Assembly: GCA_030039525.1 (NCBI GenBank)
Contig: JASHVI010000249.1
Location: 1-6,010, forward strand
Direction of reading: 5' to 3'
From: Thermoplasmata archaeon
GTDB lineage: Archaea; Thermoplasmatota; Thermoplasmata; Lutacidiplasmatales; UBA184
Length of the DNA: 6,010 bases
Part shown: positions 5,333-6,010 of the stretch, piece by piece
Layout: the number at the start of each line of letters is the position of its first letter
Position numbering within the stretch: the stretch's first letter is position 1
The notes under the pieces: generated by a model
The model's database searches: none
Told to the model about the DNA's origin: nothing
The model's input: the letters and a program-made list of their open reading frames with translations, nothing else
Translations under genes and position numbers: made by a program

Positions 5333-6010
5333 TCAGCTCGTCGCGGGGGCCGGTGGCGCCGGGGCCCCCGCGCGCTCCGCCTCCTCGCGAAGGGCCCGGC
5401 GGAGGACCTTCTGGGCGCCGGTGCGAGGCAGCGAGCTCCGGAAGTGGACCTTCCGGGGGGCCTTGTAGTGCGCGAGCCGACCCCGGACGAACTCGATGAT
5501 CTCCGCCTCGGTGGGCTGCGCGCCGGACCTGGCGACGACGAACGCCTCGACCCGCTCGCCGAGCACGGGGTCGGTGACCCCGGTGACCGCCGCCTCGGCG
5601 ACCGCCGGGTGCCGGTAGAGCTCCTCCTCGACCTCGCGGGGCACGACCTTGAACCCGCCGACGAGGATGAGGTCCTTCTTCCGGTCGACGACGTAGGCGT
5701 ATCCCTCCGCGTCGACCCGGGCGAGGTCGCCGGTGAGCAGCCAGCCGTCGCGCAGGACCTTGACCGTCTCCTCCGGGCGACCGAGGTACCCCCGCATCAC
5801 CTGGGGCCCGCGCACGTCGAGCTCGCCGACCTCCCCCACCGGCAGCGTCCGGGTGCCGGTCTCCGCGTCCACGATCCGGTGCTCCGTGAGCGGCAGCGGG
5901 AGACCGATCGAGCCCGGTCGCCGCTCCCCCTGGATCGGGTTCGCGTGGGTGACCGGGGAGGCCTCGGAGAGCCCGTACCCCTCGATCAGGTACCCCCCGG
6001 TCCTCCGCTC
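5333..6010 (-). CDS. Acyl-CoA synthetase / AMP-forming ligase, C-terminal part (runs off right edge)
   Basis: The visible 225 residues are the C-terminal portion of an ANL-superfamily acyl- or aryl-CoA synthetase, which usually has about 500-560 residues. The frame is open to the window edge with no stop, so the 5' end lies outside. Numbering from the edge, the motifs are YGLSEAS (12-18, motif A5), GELDVRGPQVMRGYLGRPEET (62-82), and GWLLTGDLARVD (89-100) with Asp95 for the ATP ribose (A7). DRKKDLILVGGFKVVPREVEEEL (109-131) follows with hinge and ATP-contact residues (A8). The A10 segment is PRTGAQKVLRR (195-205) with the catalytic Lys201. In A10 the residue before the lysine is Gln instead of the usual Gly. 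GGFKVVPREVE resembles medium/long-chain acyl-CoA ligases. An Ala/Pro-rich tail closes the protein. It converges on the hydratase-dehydrogenase pair and would supply their acyl-CoA substrate. Confidence 0.9.
   Translation of the reverse strand, partial: ERRTGGYLIEGYGLSEASPVTHANPIQGERRPGSIGLPLPLTEHRIVDAETGTRTLPVGEVGELDVRGPQVMRGYLGRPEETVKVLRDGWLLTGDLARVDAEGYAYVVDRKKDLILVGGFKVVPREVEEELYRHPAVAEAAVTGVTDPVLGERVEAFVVARSGAQPTEAEIIEFVRGRLAHYKAPRKVHFRSSLPRTGAQKVLRRALREEAERAGAPAPPAPATS

Overview
The window is very GC-rich (roughly 70% by eye) and densely coded. It looks like a piece of an archaeal chromosome. The strongest evidence is a stand-alone Bud32, the small kinase/ATPase of the KEOPS tRNA-modification complex, which is found in Archaea and eukaryotes. 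Supporting signs are the agmatinase of archaeal type, four GTG start codons among the six starts in the window, the lack of well-placed Shine-Dalgarno motifs, and two AT-rich TATA-like islands just upstream of start codons. The proteins lack the extreme acidity of haloarchaeal proteins. A high-GC, uncultivated heterotrophic lineage such as a terrestrial Thermoplasmatota member would fit, but that placement is inference.

Layout. Positions 1-3166 carry four tightly packed minus-strand genes, read right to left: an MFS transporter (3166-1955), agmatinase SpeB (1929-1057), Bud32 (1051-404), and the N-terminal part of a class I SAM-dependent methyltransferase (385 to the left edge). Their gaps are 25, 5 and 18 bp, so they may form one transcription unit. 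A divergent intergenic region (3167-3282) holds a BRE/TATA-like signal facing right. Positions 3283-5261 carry a plus-strand pair with a 4-bp overlap: enoyl-CoA hydratase, then acyl-CoA dehydrogenase. After a 71-bp convergent gap, a minus-strand acyl-CoA synthetase (5333 to the right edge) is present as its C-terminal 225 residues.

How the genes work together. The right half is a fatty-acid or carboxylic-acid catabolic module: the synthetase makes the acyl-CoA, the dehydrogenase desaturates it, and the hydratase hydrates the enoyl-CoA. The hydroxyacyl-CoA dehydrogenase, thiolase and ETF needed to complete the route are not in the window. The left half combines polyamine metabolism (agmatine to putrescine) with tRNA t6A modification and a methyltransferase of unknown substrate. 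I see no mobile element, CRISPR array, RNA gene, toxin-antitoxin or defence locus, and no clearly novel system. The findings are small-scale oddities in ordinary housekeeping and catabolic genes.
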